In this document: positions 1-7,254 of the stretch, in pieces | How positions within the stretch are numbered: position 1 is the first letter of the stretch | Layout: every line of letters starts with the position of its first letter | From: Burkholderia sp. | Lineage (GTDB): Bacteria > Pseudomonadota > Gammaproteobacteria > Burkholderiales > Burkholderiaceae | Reading direction: 5' to 3' | Length of the DNA stretch: 51,291 bases | Assembly: GCA_031253835.1 (NCBI GenBank) | Contig: JAIRVP010000071.1 | Location: 1 to 51,291 of the forward strand | Program-made: the position numbers and the translations under genes | The notes under the pieces: generated by a model | What the model was told of the DNA's origin: nothing | The model's database searches: none | The model's input: the letters and a program-made list of their open reading frames with translations, nothing else

Positions 1-167
1 TACTTGTTCGTGAGCTGCGAGCCTTGCGCGGCCATCACGGCCGGGCTCGTGTAGTTTTCCGACGCGATCAGCTCGATGTGATCTTCCTGGCGGCGGTTTT
101 CCTGCTCGATCGCTGCAAAGACTTCGGGATCGACGTTCGCGATGGTGCTTTGGGCTCTGTCAAACAT
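1..167 (-). CDS. glyA: Serine hydroxymethyltransferase, N-terminal part (cut by window edge)
   Basis: The first 55 codons are present; the rest of the gene lies beyond base 1. GlyA is the cytosolic PLP enzyme that interconverts serine plus tetrahydrofolate with glycine plus 5,10-methylene-THF, the main entry of one-carbon units for purine, thymidylate and methionine synthesis. The visible N-terminus begins MFDRAQSTIANVDPEVF and continues through the family-specific stretch ENRRQEDHIELIASENYTSP, which is diagnostic of bacterial SHMT. The ATG (complement of 165-167) has only a weak Shine-Dalgarno-like stretch (CGGAAAC). It is preceded by a leader of about 240 nt that carries a ZTP-type riboswitch, so expression is probably tied to the folate and purine state. 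It is divergent from the SDR gene at 587. Confidence 0.95.
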   Translation of the reverse strand, partial: MFDRAQSTIANVDPEVFAAIEQENRRQEDHIELIASENYTSPAVMAAQGSQLTNK

Positions 168-310
168 ACGGTTTCCGTTAAGTGTGTACAGGTTGACCGG
201 AGTGGCCGAGTACGGTGCGCTGCTGGCGGGACCAGCTCGACGTGGCGGAAGAATCCGTATGACGCGAGGCAGGACAGCCACCGGCGATGCACGCGACGGC
301 GCACAACGGC
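168..310. other. glyA leader between aptamer and start codon; expression platform
   Basis: This non-coding stretch belongs to the glyA 5' UTR. I see no convincing terminator hairpin with a U run. Short potential stems exist, but none clearly sequesters the start codon by eye. Confidence 0.4.
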
Positions 311-403
311 TGCCCAGGCGAACGGCAAAAACGGCGCCCCGCGCTTCACGGTGGGATGCTCCACCTTGAACCCGAACGGGTTCTATCGCCAGTCACGCAG
401 GGG
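311..403 (-). promoter_or_regulatory. ZTP/ZMP (pfl-type) riboswitch in the glyA leader
   Basis: Read on the minus strand, the leader shows the conserved pieces of the pfl/ZTP aptamer in order. GTGACTGGCGA lies at about 396-386. An optional hairpin (GAACCC-GTTC-GGGTTC) lies at 383-368. GGTGG...CCACC is followed by GTGAAGCG, and CGCCTGGGCA closes the element at 320-311. P1 can form from CCCC-T-GCG (403-396) and CGCGGGG (343-337) with one bulged base. GGCGA (388-384) can pair with TCGCC (321-317) as the family pseudoknot. ZTP riboswitches sense Z nucleotides that accumulate when 10-formyl-THF runs low, and they control folate and one-carbon genes, which fits glyA. No U-tract terminator lies between the aptamer and the start codon, so control may be translational or Rho-linked (inference). 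Confidence 0.88.
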
Positions 404-416
404 TGATGAGCGCGTT

Positions 417-445
417 AGTGTATTGGATGCGTCATGAATAGGCAA
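417..445 (-). promoter_or_regulatory. Candidate sigma-70 promoter for glyA
   Basis: On the minus strand TTGCCT (445-440) is separated by 17 nt from TACACT (422-417). The predicted start, at about 410, places the riboswitch at the extreme 5' end of the transcript, which supports the pair. Both hexamers match the consensus at only four of six positions. Confidence 0.5.
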
Positions 446-514
446 CCGCACGGCAGTGCGCCGGAAGTAATTGGGGCCAGACTCTACGCGCCCGTGCCGA
501 AACGCTTTGCCGCC

Positions 515-531
515 TTGCCGCGGTGCGGCAA
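515..531. repeat. Perfect 7-bp inverted repeat upstream of the SDR gene
   Basis: TTGCCGC-GGT-GCGGCAA is a perfect inverted repeat with a 3-nt centre, 55 nt before the SDR start codon. It could be a regulator operator or a hairpin in the leader. No matching regulator gene is adjacent. No convincing -35/-10 pair was found for the SDR gene. Confidence 0.45.
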
Positions 532-586
532 TCTCAGTAGGCTTGCGGGATACCACCCGCTATTTTGTCATCGACCAGGAGCAGCA

Positions 587-1333
587 ATGATCGTGTTCGT
601 CACAGGCGCGTCCGCCGGCTTCGGCGCCGCCATCGCCCGTGCCTTCGTCAACGGAGGCCACCGCGTCGTCGCGACCGCGCGCCGCAAGGACCGTCTCGAT
701 GCGCTCGCCGCCGAACTCGGCGACGCCCTTCTGCCATTCGAGCTCGACGTGCGCGACCGCGCGGCCGTCGAGGCCTTGCCGGCCGCCCTCCCCGCCGAAT
801 TCGCGGCGCTCGACGTGCTCGTCAACAACGCCGGCCTCGCGCTCGGCGTCGAGCCGGCCCACAAGGCCAGCCTCGACGAATGGCGCACGATGATCGACAC
901 GAACTGCGCGGGCCTCGTCACCGTCACGCACGCGCTGCTGCCCGGCATGGTCGAGCGCGGCCGCGGCCACATCTTCAATCTCGGCTCGGTCGCGGGTTCG
1001 TACCCTTATGCGGGCGGCAACGTCTACGGCGCGACCAAGGCTTTCGTCAGACAATTCAGCCTGAACCTGCGCGCCGACCTGCTCGGCACGCCGTTGCGCG
1101 TCACCGACATCGAGCCGGGCCTGTGCGGCGGCACCGAGTTCTCGAACGTCCGCTATCGCGGCGACGACGAGAAGGCGGCAAGCGTCTACAACAATGTCCA
1201 GCCGCTGATGCCCGAGGACATCGCCGATACGATCTACTGGATCGCGACGCGCCCGGCGTACGTCAACGTCAACACGATCGAGCTGATGCCGATCGCGCAA
1301 GCCCCCGGCGGCCCGACCGTCTACCGCGGCTGA
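587..1333 (+). CDS. ydfG: SDR-family NADP-dependent dehydrogenase, YdfG-like
   Basis: A 248-residue classical short-chain dehydrogenase. The Rossmann glycine motif TGASAGFG is at residues 6-13, NNAG at 80-83, and the catalytic Ser134, Tyr147 and Lys151 (SVAGSYPYAGG...YGATK) are all present. Arginine-rich ARRKDR just after the second strand favours NADP(H). The length and the C-terminal helical tail match the E. coli YdfG group, which oxidises L-allo-threonine, L-serine and 3-hydroxy acids and reduces malonic semialdehyde. I chose ATG 587 because AGGAG (577-581) lies 5 nt upstream and the glycine motif then sits at the usual distance; the open frame extends upstream without other support. It lies between glyA and the Tol operon on its own. 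The exact substrate is uncertain. Confidence 0.88.
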   Translation: MIVFVTGASAGFGAAIARAFVNGGHRVVATARRKDRLDALAAELGDALLPFELDVRDRAAVEALPAALPAEFAALDVLVNNAGLALGVEPAHKASLDEWRTMIDTNCAGLVTVTHALLPGMVERGRGHIFNLGSVAGSYPYAGGNVYGATKAFVRQFSLNLRADLLGTPLRVTDIEPGLCGGTEFSNVRYRGDDEKAASVYNNVQPLMPEDIADTIYWIATRPAYVNVNTIELMPIAQAPGGPTVYRG

Positions 1334-1390
1334 CGCCCCGCGGGCCCGGCCCCGGGCCGGCCCGCGGTGTGCTACGACGTACTACATTCC

Positions 1391-1412
1391 GTTACGAATC
1401 GGTTACGAATCG
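1391..1412 (+). repeat. Tandem 11-bp direct repeat before the ybgC-tol operon
   Basis: GTTACGAATCG occurs twice in perfect tandem (1391-1401 and 1402-1412), one helical turn apart, ending 16 nt upstream of the ybgC -10 hexamer. The spacing and position resemble a direct-repeat activator site in the -35 region. No regulator is identified. Confidence 0.6.
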
Positions 1413-1428
1413 GCTCCCGGCCTTCCGG

Positions 1429-1434
1429 TAGAAT
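1429..1434 (+). promoter_or_regulatory. -10 hexamer for the ybgC-tol operon, possibly leaderless
   Basis: TAGAAT ends 7 nt before the ybgC ATG. A start at the usual distance would fall at, or one base before, the start codon. There is no good -35 hexamer at 17 nt; the tandem repeat lies there instead, hinting at activation. Confidence 0.45.
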
Positions 1435-1441
1435 GCGCGCC

Positions 1442-1918
1442 ATGACTCAGCCTACCCGCTCCCCGGAAACGCCTTCCGGCTTCACCTGGCCGGTGCGCGT
1501 GTACTACGAGGATACCGACGCAGGCGGCATCGTCTTCTATGCCAACTACCTGAAGTTCTTCGAGCGCGCCCGCACCGAGTGGTTGCGTGCGTGCGGTATC
1601 GATCAGCGCCAGCTCGCCGACGATACCGGCGCGATCTTCATCGTCCGCAGCACGTCGCTCGACTACCGCGCGCCGGCGCGACTCGACGACACGCTGGCGA
1701 TCACGAGCCGGCCCGGACGCATCGGCCGCGCATCGGTGGAATTCACGCAGGAAGCCTGGTGTGGCGACACGCTGCTCGTAGCCGGACACATTCGCCTCGG
1801 CTGCGTCGACCGCAACGGTATCCGGCCCGCGGCCATCCCGCCGGCCGTGCTCGACGCGCTGCAACGCGGGCCCGTCATCGATGCCGGGCACACTCCAATG
1901 TCAACGAAGCTCGCATGA
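1442..1918 (+). CDS. ybgC: Tol-Pal-associated acyl-CoA thioesterase YbgC
   Basis: A 158-residue single hot-dog-fold thioesterase. The family signature YYEDTDAGGIVFYANYLKFF spans residues 21-40 and contains the catalytic aspartate (around Asp24/Asp26) and the tyrosine typical of YbgC. YbgC hydrolyses short-chain or phospholipid-related acyl-CoA/ACP thioesters at the inner face of the membrane, and its gene is almost always the first of the tol-pal cluster, as here. ATG 1442 was preferred over an in-frame upstream ATG (1433) because the homology begins just after it and a -10 hexamer would overlap the upstream start. tolQ follows after 130 nt. C-terminal residues beyond about 145 are not conserved in character. 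Confidence 0.93.
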   Translation: MTQPTRSPETPSGFTWPVRVYYEDTDAGGIVFYANYLKFFERARTEWLRACGIDQRQLADDTGAIFIVRSTSLDYRAPARLDDTLAITSRPGRIGRASVEFTQEAWCGDTLLVAGHIRLGCVDRNGIRPAAIPPAVLDALQRGPVIDAGHTPMSTKLA

Positions 1919-2048
1919 GCGCCGTTTAGACAAAGCCTATGAACTTGCCGTTCTGATTCGATACTAAGCAAGGTTCGGCGTCAGGCATGGCCGGCGCGCC
2001 GCGCCGCACGCATACCGGGCGCCCCGAAGGGCCGTTACTCAAACCTCT

Positions 2049-2726
2049 ATGAACACTTCTCAAGACCTGTCGATCATTTCCCTCGTCCTCAACGCGAGCG
2101 TGCTGGCCCAGGCCGTGATGGGACTGCTGCTGCTGCTGTCGCTGATGTCGTGGACCTTCATCTTCCGCAAGTGGTTCGCGATCCGCCGCGCGCGCGCGCA
2201 GACCGAACGCTTCGAGAAGGATTTCTGGTCGGGCGGCGACCTGCAGGCGCTGTACCAGAGCGCGGCCAACAACCGCCACACGATCGGCGCGCTCGAACGG
2301 ATCTTCGAATCGGGGATGCGCGAATTCCTGAAGGCGAAGGAAAAGCGCATCAGCGATCCGGGCCTCGTGCTCGACGGTGCACGCCGCGCGATGCGCGCGT
2401 CGTTCCAGCGTGAAATGGACGTGCTCGAAGCCAACCTCGCGTTCCTCGCGTCGGTCGGCTCGGTCAGCCCGTACATCGGCCTGTTCGGCACGGTCTGGGG
2501 GATCATGAACTCGTTCCGCGGCCTCGCGAACGTGCAGCAGGCCACGCTCGCGAACGTCGCGCCGGGCATCGCCGAGGCGCTCGTCGCCACCGCGATCGGC
2601 CTGTTCGCCGCGATTCCGGCGGTGGTCGCGTACAACCGCTACGCGCACGACATCGACCGCCTCGCGATCCGCTTCGAGACCTTCATCGAAGAGTTCTCGA
2701 ACATCCTGCAGCGTCAGGCCCAGTAA
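2049..2726 (+). CDS. tolQ: Tol-Pal system proton channel protein TolQ
   Basis: A 225-residue inner-membrane protein of the TolQ/ExbB/MotA family. Three membrane segments are visible: about residues 14-36 (VLAQAVMGLLLLLSLMSW), about 135-155 (SPYIGLFGTVWGIMNSF) and about 170-195 (IAEALVATAIGLFAAIPAVV). The large loop between the first two is cytoplasmic. With TolR it forms the proton-motive-force-driven stator that energises TolA and Pal during outer-membrane constriction at division. The conserved GLFGTVWGIM and ATAIGLFAAIPA stretches are the most typical parts. tolR starts 10 nt after the stop. No strong ribosome-binding site precedes the ATG. Confidence 0.97.
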   Translation: MNTSQDLSIISLVLNASVLAQAVMGLLLLLSLMSWTFIFRKWFAIRRARAQTERFEKDFWSGGDLQALYQSAANNRHTIGALERIFESGMREFLKAKEKRISDPGLVLDGARRAMRASFQREMDVLEANLAFLASVGSVSPYIGLFGTVWGIMNSFRGLANVQQATLANVAPGIAEALVATAIGLFAAIPAVVAYNRYAHDIDRLAIRFETFIEEFSNILQRQAQ

Positions 2727-2736
2727 GGAGCGCGCC

Positions 2737-3186
2737 ATGGCAGGAAGTCCCATCCGATCCAGCATGCGCGGCGGCCGCTCGCGCCGTGCAATGGCCGACA
2801 TCAACGTCGTGCCGTACATCGACGTGATGCTGGTGCTGCTCGTGATCTTCATGGTCACCGCACCGCTCGTCGCCCCGTCGATCATCAACCTGCCGACCGT
2901 CGGCAATGCCGCGCCGCAGGAGCAGACGCCGCCCGTCGTCGTCAACATCAAGGCCGACCGCACGATGAGCGTCAAGTACAAGGGCGACTCGGGCTCGACC
3001 CAGGAAGACACGATGACGAAGGCCGAGCTCGACAGCTTCATCACAGCCCGGCAGGCCGATCACCCTGACCAGCCGGTCGTGATCGCGGCCGACAAGACCG
3101 TGCAGTACGATGCCGTCATGACCGTGATGTCGGATCTGAAGGCGCGCGGCGTCAAGCGCGTCGGCCTCCTCGTCAAATCGCAATGA
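2737..3186 (+). CDS. tolR: Tol-Pal system protein TolR
   Basis: A 149-residue ExbD/TolR-family protein. The N-terminus is short and cytoplasmic, followed by one transmembrane helix at about residues 28-48 (PYIDVMLVLLVIFMVTAPLV). It contains the conserved aspartate of IDVMLVLL that carries protons in the TolQ-TolR channel. The rest is a periplasmic domain thought to dimerise and contact peptidoglycan. An AAGGAG-type ribosome-binding site lies just before ATG 2737. Its stop overlaps the tolA start (ATGA, 3183-3186), so the two are translationally coupled. Confidence 0.96.
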   Translation: MAGSPIRSSMRGGRSRRAMADINVVPYIDVMLVLLVIFMVTAPLVAPSIINLPTVGNAAPQEQTPPVVVNIKADRTMSVKYKGDSGSTQEDTMTKAELDSFITARQADHPDQPVVIAADKTVQYDAVMTVMSDLKARGVKRVGLLVKSQ

Positions 3187-4232
3187 ACCGGCAGCAATCC
3201 ACGCGCAGCTCCGCCTACCCGCCTCAGCCTCCCCGCGAGCGCGGCACCTGGCGCGCGTTCGCGCTCGCCGCGCTGATGCACGTGCTGCTCGCACTGTTCC
3301 TCTATCACGGCGTGCAGTGGCAGAACAGCACGCCGGCCGGCGCCGAAGCCGAACTGTGGACCGAGGTGCCCGACGTCGCCGCGCCGCGGCCCGTCGTGAC
3401 GCCGCCCGCGAAGGTCGCGCCGCCCGCTCCCCCGGTGCGCGACGAGCAGGCCGACATCGCGCTGCAGCAGAAGAAGCGGCAGCAGGAAGCGGCCGCGCGC
3501 GAAGCGCTGCTCGATCAGCAGCGCCGCGCGCAGCAGTTGAAGGCCCAGCAGGAAGACGAAGCCCGGCGCGCGCAGCTCGCCGCACAGCAGGCCGCCGCGC
3601 TCGCCGCGCAGAAGGCCGCGGAACGCGACAAGCAGAAGCAGGCCGACAAGCTCAAGCAACAGCAGCTCGCCGAGCAGCAGAAGCTCGAACAGCAGAAACT
3701 CCAGCAGCAGAAGCAGGCGCAGCTCGAAGCGCAGCAGGCGGCGAAGACGAAAGCCGACGCGGCCGCGAAGGCAAAGGCGGAAGCGCAGGCCAAGGCGAAG
3801 GCCGAAGCCACCGCGCGCGCGAAGGCCAGCGCGGCGGCGAACGCGAAGCTCGACCGCGAGCGCAACGCGCGTCTCGCCCAGATGCAGGGCCTGTCCGGCG
3901 CCGGTGAAGGCGGCGGCGAAGGCCTCGCGAAAAGCGGCACGGGCACGGGTTCCGGCGGCAATGCCGCGACGCCCGGCTATGCCGACAAGGTGCGCCGCCG
4001 CGTCAAACCGAACATCGTTTGGGGCGGCGAGCGAGCAGGCCTGACCACCGTCGTCAAGATTCGGTGCACGCCGTCCGGTGACGTATTGAGCGCATCGGTC
4101 TCCCGCTCGAGCGGGAATTCGGGGTGGGATCAGGCCGTGGTCAATGCGATCCACGCATCGGTCCCGTTGCCGCCCGATTCTAACGGTCGTACCCCGTCGG
4201 ACATTACGATTACCTTCAAGGCAGCGGAGTGA
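3183..4232 (+). CDS. tolA: Cell envelope integrity protein TolA
   Basis: A 349-residue protein with the three-part TolA layout. A single membrane anchor lies at about residues 22-42 (RAFALAALMHVLLALFLYHG). A long Ala/Gln/Lys/Glu-rich helical rod covers about 85-240, full of KAEAQAKAKAEA-type heptads. A compact C-terminal domain (about 265-349) holds a TonB-C-like core beginning near YADKVRRRVKPNIVW, with one cysteine (IRCTPSG). It links the TolQR motor to Pal across the periplasm. The middle is low complexity at protein and DNA level, so its length may vary between strains. The start overlaps the tolR stop by 4 nt. There is a 109-nt gap before tolB. Confidence 0.95.
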   Translation: MNRQQSTRSSAYPPQPPRERGTWRAFALAALMHVLLALFLYHGVQWQNSTPAGAEAELWTEVPDVAAPRPVVTPPAKVAPPAPPVRDEQADIALQQKKRQQEAAAREALLDQQRRAQQLKAQQEDEARRAQLAAQQAAALAAQKAAERDKQKQADKLKQQQLAEQQKLEQQKLQQQKQAQLEAQQAAKTKADAAAKAKAEAQAKAKAEATARAKASAAANAKLDRERNARLAQMQGLSGAGEGGGEGLAKSGTGTGSGGNAATPGYADKVRRRVKPNIVWGGERAGLTTVVKIRCTPSGDVLSASVSRSSGNSGWDQAVVNAIHASVPLPPDSNGRTPSDITITFKAAE

Positions 4233-4341
4233 AAGGAAATGCGCTTACACTCCGGGCGTCGCTGTCCGACGGGAACGAATCGGGTATTTTTACTGTCTCT
4301 GCGGTTGCGCAGCGATCCAAGCCATACGGGAAGCAAGAAGC

Positions 4342-5637
4342 ATGAGTTTGATGACAAAGCTAGGTTTCAGGGCACTCGTGGCCTCGTGTCTGATTACGGC
4401 GGGCAGCGCCGCTAACGCCCAGGTCAACGTGCTGATCACCGGTGTCGGGTCGACCCAGTTCCCCATTGCCACGGCGAATTTCACGAACGAGGCGAACCTG
4501 CCGCAGCAGGTCACGTCGATCGTCCGTGCCGACCTCGCCCGCAGCGGCAAATTCACCAACATCGACGCCGGCAGCACGCCCGTGCCCGAGACCGCATCGG
4601 TCGATCTCGGCGCATGGAAGGCCAAGGGCGCGAACGCATTCGTCGCCGGCAGCGTGAATCGCGAAGCGAACGGCCAGTACAAGGTCAACTTCATCCTGTA
4701 CGACACCGTGAAGCAGCAAAGCCTCGGCGGCCTGTCGCTGACGGCCACCGATACCACGCTGCGCACGGCCGGCCACAAGATCGCCGACTACATCTACCAG
4801 AAGCTGCTCGGCGTGCGCGGCGTGTTCGCCACGCGCCTGTCGTACGTGATCAAGACCGGTAATCGCTACCAGCTGCAGATCTCCGATTCGGACGGCCAGA
4901 ACGCGCGCATCGCGCTGTCGAGCACCGAGCCGATCATCTCGCCGGCGTGGTCGCCGAGCGGGACGAAGGTCGCGTACGTGTCGTTCGAGCGCAAGAAACC
5001 GATCGTCTACATCCACGACCTGCCGACCGGCCGCCGCTACATGGTCTCCGACCAGAAGGGCAACAACAGTGCACCGGCCTGGTCGCCGGACAGCAACACG
5101 CTCGCCGTCGCGCTGTCGCTGACGGGCAATACGCAAATCTACACGGTCAACGCGAACGGCGGCGGCCTGCGCCGTCTCACGCAGAGCAGCTCGATCGACA
5201 CCGAGCCGTACTACTCGCCGGACGGCCGCTGGATCTACTTCACGAGCGATCGCGGTGGCGCGCCGCAGATTTACCGGATGCCCGCACAGGGTGAAAGCGC
5301 CGGTGCCGCGCAGCGCGTGACCTTCACCGGCAGCTACAACACGAGTCCGCGTATCAGCCCGGACGGCAAGCTGCTCGCTTACATCTCCCGCACGGGTGGG
5401 GGCTTCAAGCTGTACGTTCAGGATCTGCAATCCGGCGCGGCGAACGCCATCACGAATACCAATCGCGACGAATCGCCGAGCTTCGCGGCAAACGGCCAGT
5501 ATCTTCTGTACGCTACCCAGTCGGGTGGTCGCAATGTTCTGGCTGCAGTGCCCTCCGACGGCAGCGCGCCGCCGCAAATCCTGTCCGTCCAGGGCGGCTC
5601 CGTTCGCGAGCCGTCGTGGGGGCCCTTCATGCAATGA
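4342..5637 (+). CDS. tolB: Tol-Pal system beta-propeller protein TolB
   Basis: A 431-residue periplasmic protein. It has an N-terminal signal peptide (MSLMTKLGFRALVASCLITA, cleavage after AANA near residue 30). The TolB N-domain (to about residue 165) follows, then a six-bladed propeller whose repeats are easy to see: SPAWSPSGTKVAYVS, APAWSPDSNTLAVALS, TEPYYSPDGRWIYFTSD, SPRISPDGKLLAYIS and SPSFAANGQYLLYA. TolB cycles between Pal and TolA. ATG 4342 was chosen because the signal peptide starts there; the frame is open further upstream without support. pal begins 17 nt after the stop with an AAGGAG ribosome-binding site. Confidence 0.96.
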   Translation: MSLMTKLGFRALVASCLITAGSAANAQVNVLITGVGSTQFPIATANFTNEANLPQQVTSIVRADLARSGKFTNIDAGSTPVPETASVDLGAWKAKGANAFVAGSVNREANGQYKVNFILYDTVKQQSLGGLSLTATDTTLRTAGHKIADYIYQKLLGVRGVFATRLSYVIKTGNRYQLQISDSDGQNARIALSSTEPIISPAWSPSGTKVAYVSFERKKPIVYIHDLPTGRRYMVSDQKGNNSAPAWSPDSNTLAVALSLTGNTQIYTVNANGGGLRRLTQSSSIDTEPYYSPDGRWIYFTSDRGGAPQIYRMPAQGESAGAAQRVTFTGSYNTSPRISPDGKLLAYISRTGGGFKLYVQDLQSGAANAITNTNRDESPSFAANGQYLLYATQSGGRNVLAAVPSDGSAPPQILSVQGGSVREPSWGPFMQ

Positions 5638-5654
5638 CCACAAGGAGAGTAACC

Positions 5655-6167
5655 ATGATGTCAAATAAAGCTCGTCTGGCCCTGGCCGTGATGATGATCA
5701 GCGCGCTCGCCGCATGTAAATCGGGCGTGAAGCTCGACGACAAGGCGAACAACGCGGGCGCAGTCAGCACGCAACCGAGCGCCGACAACGTCGCGCAAGT
5801 GAACGTCGATCCGCTGAACGACCCGAACAGCCCGCTCGCGAAGCGCAGCATCTACTTCGACTTCGACAGCTATTCGGTCAAGGACGAGTACCAGCCGCTG
5901 ATGCAGCAGCACGCTCAGTACCTGAAGAGTCACCCGCAGCGTCACGTGCTGATCCAGGGCAACACCGACGAACGCGGCACGAGCGAGTACAACCTCGCGC
6001 TGGGCCAGAAGCGTGCGGAAGCCGTTCGCCGTGCGATGGCACTGCTCGGCGTGAACGATTCGCAGATGGAAGCCGTGAGCCTCGGCAAGGAAAAGCCGCA
6101 GGCATCGGGTCACGACGAAGCATCGTGGGCGCAGAACCGTCGCGCCGACCTCGTCTACCAACAGTAA
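5655..6167 (+). CDS. pal: Peptidoglycan-associated lipoprotein Pal
   Basis: A 170-residue outer-membrane lipoprotein. The signal peptide ends in a lipobox, SALAAC, so Cys21 should be acylated. The C-terminal OmpA-like domain (about residues 55-170) contains the peptidoglycan-binding core: IYFDFDSYSVKDEY, then GNTDERGTSEYNLALGQKRA, whose Asp and Arg contact meso-diaminopimelate. Pal ties the outer membrane to the wall and is the terminal partner of the Tol machine. An adjacent ATG codon pair exists (MMSN); the first follows AGGAG at the better distance. cpoB follows 19 nt later. Confidence 0.96.
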   Translation: MMSNKARLALAVMMISALAACKSGVKLDDKANNAGAVSTQPSADNVAQVNVDPLNDPNSPLAKRSIYFDFDSYSVKDEYQPLMQQHAQYLKSHPQRHVLIQGNTDERGTSEYNLALGQKRAEAVRRAMALLGVNDSQMEAVSLGKEKPQASGHDEASWAQNRRADLVYQQ

Positions 6168-6186
6168 GTAACGGAAGAATCGCCGT

Positions 6187-6936
6187 ATGACGCACCGTGT
6201 AACCTGGCTGCGTGCAGCCGCAGCTCTCTGCGTCGCCGGCGCGGCGTGGTCGGCCGCGCCGGCGCACGCCGGCGTGTTCGACGACAACGAAGCGCGCCGC
6301 GCCGTGCTCGATCTGCGCAGCAAAACCGACAACCTGGCGAGCCAGTTGTCGGCCGCCCAGCGTACGATCCTCGATCAATCCGGCCGTCTCGACCAGCTGA
6401 ACCAGCAGGTCGCGACGCTGCGCGGCGAGAACGAGGATCTGACGAACCGGCTGACGACACTCGAGCGGCAGCAGAAGGAGTACTACCAGGATCTCGACAC
6501 GCGGCTCAAGAAGTTCGAGCCGCAGCAGACGACGATCGATGGTGTCGAAGGCACCGTGCAGCCGGGTGAAACGGATGCGCTCAGTGCGGCGCAGCAGCAG
6601 TTCCGCAACGGCAACTTCAAGGCGGCCGCGGCTTCGTTCCGCGCGTTCATCGCGAAGTATCCGCAGAGCCCCTACCAGCCGACCGCGCAGTACTGGTACG
6701 GCAATGCGCAATACGCGCTGCGCGACTACCGCGGTTCGACTGCGACGTGGCAAGGGATCGTCAGCAAGTTCCCGCAGCACCCGCGCGCGGCCGACGCGCT
6801 CGTGGCGATCGGGACGAACCAGCTCGAACAAGGCCAGAAGGCGGCCGCGAAGAAGACGTTCGAGCAGGTCGTGTCGCAGTACAGCGGATCGAACGCGGCG
6901 CAGACGGCGCAGGGCAAGCTCGAAACGATCAAATAA
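6187..6936 (+). CDS. cpoB: Cell division coordinator CpoB (YbgF)
   Basis: A 249-residue periplasmic protein. A signal peptide (to about residue 28, ending APAHA) is followed by a trimerising coiled coil (about 38-110, LRSKTDNLASQL...LERQQKEY). A TPR domain occupies about 130-249, with YPQSPYQPTAQYWYGNAQYA and FPQHPRAADALV marking successive repeats. CpoB couples outer-membrane constriction by Tol-Pal to septal peptidoglycan synthesis by PBP1B. It is the last gene of the tol operon. No terminator separates it from the tRNA-Lys promoter 16 nt downstream, so tol transcripts may read into the tRNA. Confidence 0.95.
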   Translation: MTHRVTWLRAAAALCVAGAAWSAAPAHAGVFDDNEARRAVLDLRSKTDNLASQLSAAQRTILDQSGRLDQLNQQVATLRGENEDLTNRLTTLERQQKEYYQDLDTRLKKFEPQQTTIDGVEGTVQPGETDALSAAQQQFRNGNFKAAAASFRAFIAKYPQSPYQPTAQYWYGNAQYALRDYRGSTATWQGIVSKFPQHPRAADALVAIGTNQLEQGQKAAAKKTFEQVVSQYSGSNAAQTAQGKLETIK

Positions 6937-6952
6937 TTATCGCGGCGGGTTG

Positions 6953-6981
6953 TTGACAGTCCATCAATCCGTCGCTATAAT
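6953..6981 (+). promoter_or_regulatory. Consensus sigma-70 promoter for tRNA-Lys
   Basis: Perfect TTGACA (6953-6958), a 17-nt spacer and perfect TATAAT (6976-6981). The predicted start near 6988 gives a 5' leader of about 57 nt before the tRNA. Confidence 0.9.
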
Positions 6982-7044
6982 CTTTTGCTCTTTGGGTCGT
7001 TTTCAAAGTTGTTGAAGCAGCGACCCAACCGGTTTCAAGAACGT

Positions 7045-7121
7045 GGGGTGGTAACTCAGTTGGTTAGAGTATCTGACTTTTAATCAGAGAGTCGAGGGTT
7101 CGAGTCCCTCCCACCCTACCA
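7045..7121 (+). tRNA. tRNA-Lys (anticodon UUU)
   Basis: The sequence folds as a complete cloverleaf with the CCA end encoded. The acceptor stem is GGGGTGG/CCACCCT with a terminal G-U pair. The D arm is ACTC...GAGT, the anticodon stem TCTGA/TCAGA with loop CTTTTAA (anticodon TTT at 7079-7081), and the T arm GAGGG-TTCGAGT-CCCTC. The discriminator is A. It has its own consensus promoter and terminator. I see no second copy of the 3' end nearby and no integrase, so there is no sign of use as an attachment site. Confidence 0.97.
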
Positions 7122-7145
7122 ACTATCTTTGATAGTGCAATTAAA

Positions 7146-7168
7146 GCCTCCCGAGTGGAGGCTTTTTT
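7146..7168 (+). terminator. Intrinsic terminator of tRNA-Lys
   Basis: GCCTCC-CGAGT-GGAGGC stem-loop followed directly by six T residues, 25 nt after the tRNA CCA end. Confidence 0.92.
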
Positions 7169-7254
7169 GCGTCTGTCGCCTGGCCATTCGCGCTTGAACG
7201 CTCGACGATGCGCGCCACGCACTCGGTCGCGCGCGGCCTCCTGATCGCAGCCGG

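Noticed and set aside
3440..3870. Repetitive DNA inside tolA as a possible mobile or CRISPR-like repeat
   Set aside because: It encodes the in-frame Ala/Gln/Lys-rich helical rod of TolA; the repeats are irregular codon-level low complexity.
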